Source of the DNA: Eretmocerus hayati
Lineage: Eukaryota; Arthropoda; Insecta; Hymenoptera; Aphelinidae
Length of the DNA stretch: 64,000 nucleotides
Assembly: GCA_029851415.1 (NCBI GenBank)
Contig: CM056744.1
Coordinates: 118,948,838-119,012,837, forward strand
Direction of reading: 5' to 3'
Below, in pieces: positions 37,530 through 48,465 of the stretch; position 1 is the stretch's first letter; every line of letters begins with the position of its first letter. Under the pieces are notes generated by a model, which had not been told where the DNA came from, did no database searches, and saw only the letters and a program-made list of their open reading frames with translations. Position numbers and translations under genes: made by a program.

Positions 37530-38172
37530 AGAAGGGGTTTTTTTGGTGTTTTCCTGTCGTAATTCCTCTATAACTCGAAAGAGACACATGTCATCGAAAA
37601 ATATGTGGGGTATAAATTTGTAGATTTTCAAAATATCTACAAAAGTTTTTCCTATAATTTTTCTCGTACAACGTATCCTGTTGGAGATATTTGAGGAGTT
37701 ATGGGATCGAAACCGTGAAAAATGTGGATCTCGGACGGAAAATTCTTGGTTGCGGAAACAGGAACCCTCATGTAAGAAAATGTGTTGGGACCTCTTTGTT
37801 CATCTTTCAAAGATCTATGACTGTTTGCTCCACAAATTTTCGGATAAATTGTATTCTCCATGAGTTGTGGGGTCGAAACCGTGAAATTCATGAGTTTTGG
37901 GCGGGAATCCCCAATTACAAAAACAGGTGACCGTAACCGAGAAAATATGTAGCGGCCTTTACGGTTCATCTTTCAAAAATCCACCCAAAGTTGCTCTACG
38001 CATTTTTTGATGAAACGTAGTTCTCATGAGTTATGGGGCCGAAACCGTGAAAAATATCGATCTCGGACGGAAATGTCTTGTTTGCGGAAACAAAGCCTCA
38101 TATGAGTAAATCTGTAGAGACCCTTTTTGTTCATCTTTCCAAGATCTAGAAGAGTTCTACACATGCTAACAA
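37530..38172 (+). repeat. Tandem array with 166-bp period
   Basis: The phrase GAGTTATGGG(A/G)(T/C)CGAAACCGTGA starts at 37696, 37862 (GAGTTGTGG variant) and 38028, exactly 166 bp apart. Each unit continues with similar TTCATCTTTC(A/C)AA and ACAAATTTT or GCATTTTTT blocks. A more diverged partial unit precedes the first, inside the left arm of the surrounding foldback. It encodes nothing recognisable. Confidence 0.8.
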
Positions 38173-38228
38173 ACGTGTATCTTGACAACCGCATACCCAC
38201 ATTATTTCTGCATGCATATATCTCCTTA

Positions 38229-38390
38229 GGGCCTCGACAGAAAGTGCGCGATGCTCTTTTCTCCACTTTTTCCCCCCGTGTATAAGCATAGGCGCTGTAG
38301 TTGCAGTCGCCGCCACGGGCGCGCAATGGCGCTACTTCCGCGGGGAAAAAAGAGGGAAAAAGAGCAAATGCGCACTTTCTGTCGAGGCCC
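38229..38390. mobile_element. 162-bp Harbinger-like MITE with TTA target duplication
   Basis: Both ends begin GGGCCTCGACAGAAAGTGCG, and the identity covers 21 bp without mismatch. The arms continue as similar CTCTTTT...TTTTCCCC tracts, so nearly the whole element folds back. It is flanked by TTA on both sides (38226-38228 and 38391-38393). A 3-bp TTA/TAA duplication with G-rich inverted ends is characteristic of PIF/Harbinger elements. No transposase is present; it would rely on one elsewhere in the genome. Confidence 0.8.
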
Positions 38391-38399
38391 TTAACCTGA

Positions 38400-38415
38400 A
38401 TAGAACATGTTCTAT
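38400..38415. repeat. 16-bp perfect palindrome
   Basis: ATAGAACATGTTCTAT lies between the Harbinger-like MITE and the satellite-core foldback. Its half sites resemble those of the palindrome at 27655. Confidence 0.7.
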
Positions 38416-38425
38416 CGAGAATGTG

Positions 38426-39508
38426 CACTGTAAAAAATTTGTGGGAAAAACTTCAACCAGTGGTTGCAGTTTTTCCCCGAACCACTGGTTTGGGCCAAAA
38501 ATCAACCAGCTGGTCGATTTTTGGCATCAGCCACTGGTTGACTTTTTTCCCACAACGAATATATAAGGATGAATGCGGGGCCCACGATATTGGTCAATGT
38601 CGGTCTCCGGGTGACACTTTTGAGTGGGAAAAACAAGTTTCATGTTTTTTCACAAACAAAGAGGAATAAACATCAGCGCCGGTCGAATACACGTCGTGAG
38701 GCTGGAGGGATGAATAGATGGACGGATGGGGTGGGAGGGTACATGGGATGGATGGATGGAATGGAACGGAATGGGATTGAATGAAATGGGATAGGATAGG
38801 ATGGAACGGACTGGAATGGAATGGACCGGAATGAAAGGGTGTGGAATGGAATAGGATGGAACGGAATGGATGGAAATGGAATGGTTGTGGATGGAACGGA
38901 CCGGAATGGAACGGGACGGAATGGTTGGGAACGGAACGGCATGGAATTGAATCGTATGTTCCATTCCGGTCCGGTCCATTCCGTTCCATTCCATTCCACG
39001 CCGTTCCATTGCACTCCGTTCCAATCGGGTCCGTTCCATTCCATTCCATACCGTTCCATTCTGGGCGGTTCCATTCCGGCCCGTTCCATCCTATTCCATT
39101 CGTTCCTTTCAATCCCGTTCCGTTCTATTTCATTCCGTTCCAGTCTATCCATCCATCCCATCTACCCCCACCCCATCCGTCCATCTATTCATCCCTCCAG
39201 CCTTACGACGTGCATTCGACTCCTGCAGGACAGGCAATTCTTTTTGTCGTCTATACGCGACCGGTGCTAATGTTTATTTCTCTTTGTTTGTAAAAAAACA
39301 TGCCGAAACTTGTTTTTCCGACTCAAAAGTGTCACCCGGAGACCACCATCGACCAATATAGTGGGCACCGCATTCATCCTTATATATTCGCTGGGGAAAA
39401 AGGCAACCAGTGGTTGAATCCGAGGTTGAATCCCAACCAGCTGGTTGATTTCGACAACCAACCACTGGTTGCCGATTTTGGTGGAAAGTCAACCGATTTT
39501 TTACAGTG
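38426..39508. mobile_element. CACTG-ended foldback element with satellite core, copy 2
   Basis: It starts CACTGTAAAAAAT and ends ATTTTTTACAGTG. TGTG flanks both sides (38422-38425 and 39509-39512), a possible 4-bp duplication. The arms (about 38426-38740 and 39160-39508) match at close to 90 percent over their inner parts, with about 45 bp extra in the right arm. The terminal 150 bp carry repeated palindromes such as CAACCAGTGGTTG and CAACCAGCTGGTTG. The core is a mirrored GGAAT/GGAAC satellite. It shares ends with 11543-12132 but has a different core. No coding sequence is seen. Confidence 0.8.
38757..39150. repeat. Mirrored (GGAAT/GGAAC)n satellite
   Basis: To about 38955 the plus strand is composed of GGAAT, GGAAC and GGATA pentamers. 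From about 38959 it is CCATT/CCGTT pentamers, the inverse. Four or more overlapping open frames of 129-172 codons here are artefacts of the repeat (Asn/Glu/Trp/Arg or Pro/Phe/His/Ser only). Confidence 0.9.
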
Positions 39509-39517
39509 TGTGAAGCA

Positions 39518-39751
39518 ATTTTTTGTAGGTCTTTGAAAAGAACAAAAGAAGTTCAGTGCCTTTTTCTCGTAAAACGTATCCTGTTTGTAATATTTGTAGA
39601 TTTTTCGTCTAGACTCATACTCCCTTCATCAATATCAGAGTTGTAAGTATGGATGTCGACAAAGAATCCTCAAATAACGCAAACAAGATGCGTTTTACGA
39701 GTAAAAGTCACTGAATCTTTTTTGTTAGTTATTGGGAAACCTACAAAATAT
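39518..39751. repeat. Inner palindrome within the 3.4-kb foldback
   Basis: ATTTTTTGTAGGT at the left edge faces ACCTACAAAATAT at the right. CGTAAAACGTATCCTGTTTG faces CAAACAAGATGCGTTTTACG, and GTTCAGTG faces CACTGAAT. The same words occur in the 166-bp array and in the outer arms, so this is a further rearranged copy of the element's own sequence. Confidence 0.65.
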
Positions 39752-40364
39752 TACCGTGCATATTTTTTGTGAAACACGTGTGATTGGAGTTATGAAGCTA
39801 AGATAATTTTAGAGAAAAATTTTCGAGGATCATCCTCAAATATCTCCAACAGGATACGTTGTACGAGAACAATTATGGGAACAACTTTTGTAGATATTTT
39901 GAAAATCTACAAATTTATACCCCACATTTTTTTGATGACATGTGTCTCTTTCGAGTTATACAGGAATTACGATAGGAAAACAACAAAAAACCACCCTTCT
40001 TTTAATTTTTTCGTAGCGGCCCAGTCCAGAAATGATCATTTAAGTGCACAGAAACACATTGCACAGGGATTTTAGGTCTTAGTATGTTGACCAAATATGA
40101 ACGTGGTTCAAGACCACCGTGAGGGAGATGAATTATCTTTCTGGAATATCGGTCAATTTTTGACATCGATTGAGCCCTCAAATGGCGGAGCCATTTTAAT
40201 CATCAAAGTTTTTGAGTGATTCGTAGTATTGGAACCAAATAGCTATGAAAACGCAAAATGGTAGATTTTTCTCTGTAACATTCCAAATTTCCAAATCGTA
40301 AGCTTTCTCCATACACCGAAATTAGTACCTAATCCCAAATGATTTGCAACATTGTATGGTGCAT

Positions 40365-40480
40365 GGTCATGCATAATTCATGCATGATACATGCATGACT
40401 ACATACCACCATTTTTTGTACGCGGTCATGCATGATCGTGCACTAGTAGCGGTATGCCGTCATGCATGATCATGCACCAA
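40365..40480. repeat. Subterminal CATGCATGA palindrome cluster, right
   Basis: This is the inverted counterpart of the cluster at 37079-37195, with the same order of ATGCATGA words and the same GCGGTATGCCGT spacer. Confidence 0.6.
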
Positions 40481-40734
40481 ACATTTTCCCACGGGTATTT
40501 GAAAGTAAAATCTCCCCCACTTTTAGGATGCGAGGTAAAAAATTTCATATCTAGCTTCGAAATTTTTTTTTTTCAGTTCTCTCAAAAATTGAGATGTGTC
40601 TGGCAAAACTGACATTATTTCCGAAATCAGCGCAAAATTTCACGAAAAGTTATGGAGGTCCGGTCTCTGGAAAAGGCTAATTTCTTTGTTGGCCTGTGTT
40701 ATCATTACCCATGAAGACCCATGTCAGAGAATGG

Positions 40735-40833
40735 GGTCTAGACTCTCAAGCTCTAGGGTCTGTGGTTTTAGGTATCATTCAGTGGTACTGAAAGTAGGCT
40801 ATCTCCAAGGTTTCATTGATACTCATGATTTGG
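40735..40833 (+). repeat. Decayed single arm of the 43281 palindrome family
   Basis: About 100 bp align, at roughly two thirds identity, with the right arm of the palindrome at 43281-43616 (GTATCATC...GGTGCT...GGAGACTATTTCCAA). The key words here are GGTATCATTC, GGTACTGAAA and GGCTATCTCCAAGGTTTCAT in the same order. The opposite arm is not found. Confidence 0.55.
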
Positions 40834-42738
40834 ATGTGTAATTTGCTCATGGAGAGCTTCACCACCCAGAGGTCAACTCTCTCGGTAAAATCACCCTTCC
40901 CTTCAATTAAAATTTCATTACACAAGGAGATTTGGTTATTAATTTTAGTGTCAGGCTCGAGCGTTTACTAGTGCTATGAATATTGAGTTTGTCAGAGAGG
41001 ATTCGCAGACTGTGTTTCGTTCACTCACGAATCTGCCTCCGTAATCTGCAGTTGGTGGTGGTAGTATTAGTGCTGCAGGATGTCAGCGAACCCGCGAGCT
41101 CACCAAGATTGCATAATCGATGCTCCACTGTTGCACAGACTCTCGTGCGACTCTTCTATTACGTGGAGTGTAACAGTAGCAAATGCCTCCTACATATTTC
41201 ACTCGCGAGCAAAAGTAGAGCGGCTGCATAACGATGGAGAAAGAGAGGCGATAGAGGTGACACTGCGCGCGAATCCAGATCGCGCCACAGAGAGAGATGA
41301 GCCTGATTAGACTAGATGTGACGCGTCTAGACGCAATATTTCTTGGGCAGATAGATTCTTTGGGGTTTCCACATTGTGTGGAGACGAGTTGACACAGAAA
41401 AGATCAATCGATTGATGAAAACTCTCGAATGATCTACCATTTATCGTTAAAAGCCAGTGCGAGAATTCACTTGGTTTCTTGATTTTGTTAGAATTTATGC
41501 TCAAAATTTGTTTTTTCCCCACCATGACTCGATTATAGTAAATGATTATTTCATATGGATATCTTGTGTCTCAATCCTCAACCAAGCCTTTTCAATCTTC
41601 ATATCTTTTGGATTAGAAGCCTGTAATACGTCATTCGGAACACGTGAGTGCTTCCCTTGCTCTATTGTCATCGCGGAAATCTTAACATTGCGGACAACTA
41701 ATTCTCTTTACTTAGAATTAATCACAATGAAGTTCAGAATCGTGACTTCAACTTTGTTACCTAGGATTCAAATTCAACTTCACAGAGGCTAAACCAAATC
41801 CCGGCTAGATGAGATAATTCCTTCGAAAACTCAAATAGTTAACTGCAAATCTCGCGTTCACATTCGATTAATTTTTCTTTTGTGCAATCTCACCGTTATG
41901 ATTTGAATAGATGAAGAAGTCTAAATGATGAGTAGATGAATTTGAGACGTCTCAATAATCACATCATATTTCGCCGCTTCAAATTTTTTGCGTAAAATTT
42001 GAGACCATTCTTGTGAAAATGAGATTTGTGGAATACAACGCCTTGCATGTTCAGTATCAACATCATCGAGGTGTTGAGTATATTTTTCAATCAAACATCT
42101 GTGTTTTGAATGTTTGAAAATGATTTTGGCCTCGAAACAAGGAGTAACAATTATTGTCACCAACCAATCACAATCTTTACTCACCACTTTTGTCCATCAT
42201 TGAATCAAAGTTTGGGTTCCCTGATTAGCCCAAACCAATCATCGAGAAAGGTCTGCGATTTGCGAACAACAATTCCGTAGGTCTACATAATCCCCTTCTC
42301 TCGTCTCCGCCATCTGTAGCTGAATCAAACCAAAAAAGCAAAATCGATTCACATAATCATCATCTTCGCAGAGAAATAAACTCTCTTTGGTGTAATGCAG
42401 CCAGCTCCATTCCTTTACAATTCCACATCGAACACAAAAGCAATCCTCCCATCGAATCCAAAGCAAAATCGAAATCCGAAGGCAGAGCGAGTAGAATATC
42501 TTTGGGGAGTCAAAAGGCCACGAGCTTTTCGGAATTCCAAGCCCAGCTTGAAGGCTGATGTGCTACAACAGTGCAGCCAACCCTTACACTTTCCAATTCA
42601 CCAGAGAGCAGAACCACCATACGAATTGTTGAGTGTTCGATTTCAAGGTAGTAGGAAATTTATCAGGGTAGCCTGGACATTACTTACGTGGAACGTCGTT
42701 CGCTTCACTGCTACCGGTTAGTAAATATAGTTATATAG

Positions 42739-42759
42739 GTTAGGTTTTGGTTAGGTAGG
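42739..42759. repeat. Short telomere-like motif
   Basis: GGTTAGGTTTTGGTTAGGTA consists of broken TTAGG units, the usual insect telomere repeat. At about 20 bp it is too short to prove a telomeric origin. Confidence 0.35.
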
Positions 42760-43280
42760 TGTAGCTATTCTTTGGACGATGTGAATCGATTCGGTGGCTG
42801 CTAGTGGGATTGCTCTCGGATGTTCAATCGGCTTTTTTTCGCGGTGCGCGTCTTATTCGAGGGATTCCATTTTAACTTCTCTTGGCCAAGAAGGTCTTTC
42901 TATCTTTTTGGTTTGCCTGCGAGCCATGCGGGGATATGTTCTCCTAGAGATTCTAACCATTGGGGGTTGAGTTTACAGTTCTGGAAATGGTACTGAGAGG
43001 AAGAGGAGGAGCTGTGCTGGTGCGACACGACGTGGGCTATCTCAATTTTACGATCGTGTAGTACATTCGCCTTAGGGGCTTGCCGCGGACACTGCAGAAG
43101 GAGTCTTTTCTGCCCGTGTGTGCCATCCAATATGCCAAAAACTGATCAACGGAAACTGGAGTTAAGACTGGCTGGGAATTGGATTTCCTGTGTTCATCAT
43201 AGCCATCTAGCAATATTCGATTTTTTATGTCATATTTTGATAGAAACAGAATCATGACTAAGGTGACTTATCCGAATATT

Positions 43281-43616
43281 CTGACCAGGAAAGGCCAGGG
43301 AGTGCGGGTCACGGATTTGGATGAAACTTTCAGAATCATCTCCTTTTAGCACCAAAAGATGATACCCAAAGCCGCAGAGTCTAACGCTCAAGCGTTTCCG
43401 AGCTACAGGCCACAACCCATGCATTGCAGTATATCTATATATGTGTAAAAATGGTATATACAGATATACTGTAATGCATAGGTCATAGCCTGTAGCTCGA
43501 AAACGCTTGAGCGTTAGACTCTGCGGCTTTGGGTATCATCTTTTGGTGCTAAAAGGAGACTATTTCCAAAGTTTCATCCGAATCCGTGACCCGCACTCCC
43601 TGGCCTCTCCTTGTGA
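43281..43616. mobile_element. 336-bp palindromic element
   Basis: Arms 43281-43442 and 43455-43616 are inverted copies at about 90 percent identity around a small AT-rich centre. Shared words include GGCCAGGGAGTGCGGGTCAC, CACCAAAAGATGATACCCAA and GCCGCAGAGTCTAACGCTCA. The outer end on the right reads GACTCACAAGGAGAGG when inverted, which links it to the element at 51511-51860. No coding sequence and no clear target duplication were seen. Confidence 0.8.
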
Positions 43617-46600
43617 GTCTGATCTAGGCATTGTTGAAAGTTGGGTGTTTTTTTTTGTATAAAAAAATTTAGAACATCGTGTTCAAGATAGTTTCATAAA
43701 CTTTCATGTCACTAAGAGTTCAAGTGCATTTCATATTATGTGTGAGAAGAAAACAATTTCCCGTGATTTGGTGAGTCACAAATGAGGATAGAAAAATCAC
43801 CCACTCAGTCCAGATTCTAGTGTGCAGAATAGACGTCCACGAACAGGTGAAAAATTTAGTGTTTATTTGAATTTGGGGTCCCATTCCATGATGATCGTTG
43901 GCAGATGATTTATTCTGTATGAATGTGAGCAGGACTAACATGGCTTTTCGTCTATAAAACTTCGATGGGGAACAATTATCCGTAGTCTATTAACATTTGG
44001 ACTCACGTTACGAACTCGAATCACGACGAATTCATTAGCTCGTTTGCGCAGTAAAAAGATATGTTCCCTTCAAATTCCAATATCTCGCACATACCGATTC
44101 TTCCAATCACCTGTAGTTATAGCATCATTCTTGGATTCTTCTCATTTGTAGTCTACATTCATACATACATTCTCAATCCATGACATTGTGAAACACAATT
44201 GAAAATCTCGAGTTAATTCATCTACTTCACCACGAGTATTGCAATTTTTTCGCTCTAGCCACTCGATCAATCGATTATTTTCAGTCACGATATGTGAACG
44301 CACGTTACATGAACATATGGATCAGAGTTAACCACGTTGTGCATTGTACTGTATAATAATAAGAAACTTTGCTCACCGCTCACTTTCACATTCCTGATAT
44401 GCATAGCCGATGCATTGTTGTTAAGGATGGGTTTGCGGTATTTATATACTTCAACTATGCAGCGAGGCCGTATTAATTACTATCTCTCAATTGAACTTGT
44501 CGCGAGACAGAGAGAGAGGTATATGTTATACGTATAAGTTGTCAGGTACAAGAGCTTATGGAGAGAAGATCTGACGCAATAGATTCCCACGAGAAGCCGT
44601 CAACCTGATGTCGCGCATTGTGTCTCTTGCACGCGAAATACTTGAAGATTGAGAATATATTGCGCGGCACGAGGGAGCAGTGCACTCCAAGAGAAGTGAA
44701 AGTGATCGCTTCGTCGATCGACTCTATAATACTGTACTTGCGATGCTCTCGAAGTGAGTTTTTCGATATAGGTATGAGTTGGCTGAGTTCTGTATACTCT
44801 AGCGTGGGCGACGGCGACGACGTTGAGAGCTTCTTGATAAACACAGGTGTCGTCGTCGATGATGCCTGAACCGATTTTGAGTTTGACGCCTGACTTGGAC
44901 AGAAATTCACAATATAGATGCCTCTGCTGAGTGGAATATTGAGCTGAGCTCAGATGCTATAAGAATAGAATATTCAGAACCTGATGAATTTACATACTTA
45001 CAAATACTGAACTATACTTTGACTCGAGTCTGACTCGAGACGATTCAGTGAGCTCTGTCGAAAAATCCCTTTGAAATATTCTTGTTTGTGACAAAAGTAT
45101 TGTTCTTCAAATATTCGATTGCTGACAATAATCCTCACAGTAGATTAAATAGCAAAAATTAATGATACATTTCTTTCATGTACGAGAACCGGTCCAATGC
45201 TGGCATTCCATGGTAATTTGAATGAGCGATATCGACGTTCACTCACATCAATGAAGAAAATCAGAGTCTACTGCGCTAGTTCTCAATATGACTGCAGCAA
45301 CCACATACTTTCTCGTGATCCTGATCAACCGTACTTCATAATTATTGGAGCGCAGTCGAACAGTCTGTACCAAGTTGCATTATCGAATTGCTATGAATCA
45401 GATGAATACGACCGTCTACTGTGCCAACGTACCTTTCGTGATTACCTTGATTATAGTGAGTCATCACGAGCCGCTCTCAGCCAATTTCCCATCTTTGTCA
45501 AGACCTCCATTCGTTGCGATGATAATTCGGTCGCTATTGTTATTTTTTTTAAACTAATTTTCAGATTTGTCTTGGGCTGGAAATTTTGAAATCTCGTGAT
45601 CGTTCTTAAAATTTGTCATGTTGTAAAATGCAAAAAACTGCGAAGGCAACTGCATATGAGTATATGGAGAATTATTGGAGTGCAAGTCGACAGGTGGTGC
45701 GCGTATCACCGAGAAGCTTTGGGGATTGCACCAGCATCCCAGCCAGATGATGCCTGCTCTAAATACCTCCAAGCTTGCGATTTATAACCTATAAACCAGA
45801 CATCTTATCGTTCGCGCATGATCACAGGCTGTAACTCGTCCAATTTCTACTAAAATATTATGAAATACTCGTCTACAATATTCAGCGAATGGAAATCGAA
45901 GTCAAGACTTTCGTCGTTTCAACATCTATTAGGAACTTGAGCGTCCATGGTCCCACTGCATTGTTCTGATTCAAGTAAAAGAAAATTTTGTACAAATCCA
46001 CCTCCGTAAATGCGATTGCGCTGATCAAAAATATCTTCTATTCTCCTCTTTGACTTGGAGAAAATAGGCAAATGATCGGAAACAAGATCGAGTCTGAACG
46101 CATCAACTATAGAGAACCGAAAATCTCCTTGATTTCCACAGTTCGTCTAGTAAATATGAGGCGGAAAGTGAATAATAAAATCTGTTCACATTCAAGGTCG
46201 TTTTTCTTCAATGACTTTTTTTTTAAGGCTACATAAAGATGTTGAACAATCATCGCTAAAATGCCAATCGTCGACACAATGTCATGGTTATAGAATCGAG
46301 CGTGTCTCAAATTCCTAGACATCATCGCGAGACGTCAGTCGTTGTTCTAGACATATGTGTAGCCTGTTATGGCAAAAATAACCCCGCGGAGATTTGCACG
46401 ACATATACGTAGTTGGCCTGGAATCTAGCGCACCTCGTTGTCCGTTGAATGTCACGTTTGACAGCATAATTCACGCATGATTGAGATTTGCCTTGGAGTG
46501 CATTGCATGAGCACTATCATCGCCGCTGTATTCAATGTCAACATTCAGCCCTGAAATTATCAAGTTCCGCGCTGAAACCCGTTTGATTGCAGTCATCGTA

Positions 46601-48445
46601 ATATAGAAATTTGATCATTGTGCGGTAAATTTAGCCGTCCAGTCTATTATCTAGCTCCTATCTTCATTGTACTTTTATCTTTGAGGTAGTACTGCGTCGT
46701 AACCTCACTTTTCAAAATGTTCGAGGTTTTTGAACCTTCACCAATTTAGCCCTAATTTTGTCACAAGCTTTGTATTAGTCTGGTCCTACTCTATTCAAAA
46801 TTTCAGGCGCCTATGATTTGTATAAACGCAAAGAGCAAACCACAAACATGGAAATTTTTGTCTTATTAGTGATATATTCGTGACTTCACGACGTATTTAG
46901 GAAAACGTTGGCTCGCAGCTGAGCCCCAAGCTAACCAGGCACTGTGTAAAACCGTCTGCGTCTACTTTCTGACATTATCAATCAGAATATGCAAGCTCAT
47001 CGAAATCCATTATGTCAAACATGATGAATCGGAAGAAATGTCTTTTCTCGTAAGAGTACATATTAAAATCGCAGAAGTTTGGAAACTCAGAAGTTTTTCC
47101 ACAAGCAACCCAGACATCTGGAATTTTATCTGGGTCATCTGTATGCCAATTATTAGTTATGTGTATGATCTCATCATAATTCAGCAGGTCAATCGATTCA
47201 CGACAGTACGAGATTCTTCCCTGGCATTAATTTTGTCTGTGAAGCGTTTTGAGTTTTAATAGCTTGTGAACTTGGAACATCCACACATGCTTGTGTTGGC
47301 ATGATGGATTACCAAGATTTGTGATGGCATCTCTGAAGATAAACGATAAGAATCTGGAAGAAATTATTCTAGCTATTTTAGGAATACATGATACAAGAAT
47401 GGAAATTTCATACTTATACCTTGGAGGGAACGTGTAGCCTGTTGATTTTTCAATTTCAAAATTTGGTCATTCTTACTCCCTGAAGCTAATTTTCGATTTC
47501 TCCGCCTTGAAAAAATGTTTTTGAGTGGGCTAATAAGTCAGAACGAATGTCTGTTACACTCATAGTTCGATTTCTTGCTCGGAGTGAATTCAAACATAGA
47601 CACGAAAATTCAAATGGGAGGCATATAAGAATCTGGTCAGAACTGATGATTTTCTTCTCCATAAAATCTATTGCATGTTGATTATCCTCACTGTCACAGA
47701 ACAGAAAGTGCATTCGTACGATTTTCTTCTTCTGCACATCATGCCCACTCAACAACAACAAAAAGACGGAATATCGTTTGGATGTATCTTGTAGGGTACT
47801 CTCGTCGTTACTCGACAAAAATTCAAGGTCCAAAGTCCATACAAGAGGCACGTACTCACCGTGACCTATCAAGTCTCGTCGAATAAGTAATGATGTGGCA
47901 AAATTAATCGTTCGCTCGCTTTGTCTGACGCATTTTTCATTTGTCTCATGCTGCTCGGATCTAAAAATAGTTGCTCTTTTAAAAACCTCACTCTCGATCG
48001 TGAGTGCACTTTTCTCTTTCAAGTATAGACAAATGGAAGTGCACTTATTCAGCATCTTATTGAGCTCACTCATCGCTCTTCAATTGTATTCTCAGTATGT
48101 GTGTCAAGATTGATCGAAAATAAAGAATCTCAGGACAAAAAACAGCCAAAGAAAAGTGTCCCCTCTGCAGTTATCTTACCTCTTATACTTGGAAATTGAT
48201 CGATTTCAAACTTACAGACCTGGGGACCAAGAAAAATGAAAAAAAATCCAAAAAAAAGAAGTAGAACACGAAGGGGACCTGGTGTACATCTAGCCACCCA
48301 CGGTGACGCATAAATTCGTAATCAAGCCTCTCGGTCTCGTATAGCAAGAAAAGAAACATAGCCATGCAGGCTCTCGCATCTAGAGCGAAAAAAGAGCGAA
48401 ACAGAGCGGGGTGACCTTAAATTCACGCCAATTGTATACGCAGGT

Positions 48446-48465
48446 AGCAGCAGCAGCAGCAGCAG
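48446..48465. repeat. (GCA)n microsatellite
   Basis: Nearly seven uninterrupted GCA units. Confidence 0.9.

Larger units (their letters stand above)
37060..40494. mobile_element. 3.4-kb nested foldback element
   Basis: The left arm (37060-37697) and right arm (39835-40494) are inverted copies over more than 600 bp, by eye close to 90 percent identical, with about 26 bp extra in the right arm. The ends read CCATGTGAAAAAATGTTTAG and, inverted, CCCGTGGGAAAATGTTTGG. Next to each end are many CATGCATGA motifs. The interior holds a 166-bp tandem array, a Harbinger-like MITE, a satellite-core foldback and an inner palindrome, each listed separately. There is no coding sequence. A clear target duplication was not seen. 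Confidence 0.8.
40495..43280. other. Stretch without recognisable gene
   Basis: It contains a decayed single arm of a palindrome family (40735-40833) and a short telomere-like motif (42739-42759). Open frames at 42395-42721 (plus) and 42900-43255 (minus) are unrecognised. Confidence 0.5.

Noticed and set aside
38757..39150. Resemblance to human GGAAT classical satellite, raising contamination
   Set aside because: The repeat is embedded in matched non-satellite arms of an element whose ends recur at 11543-12132 in the same window, so it is native.
38594..39293. Overlapping open frames of 129-172 codons on both strands
   Set aside because: They are translations of the mirrored GGAAT/CCATT satellite, and their low-complexity composition changes with frame.
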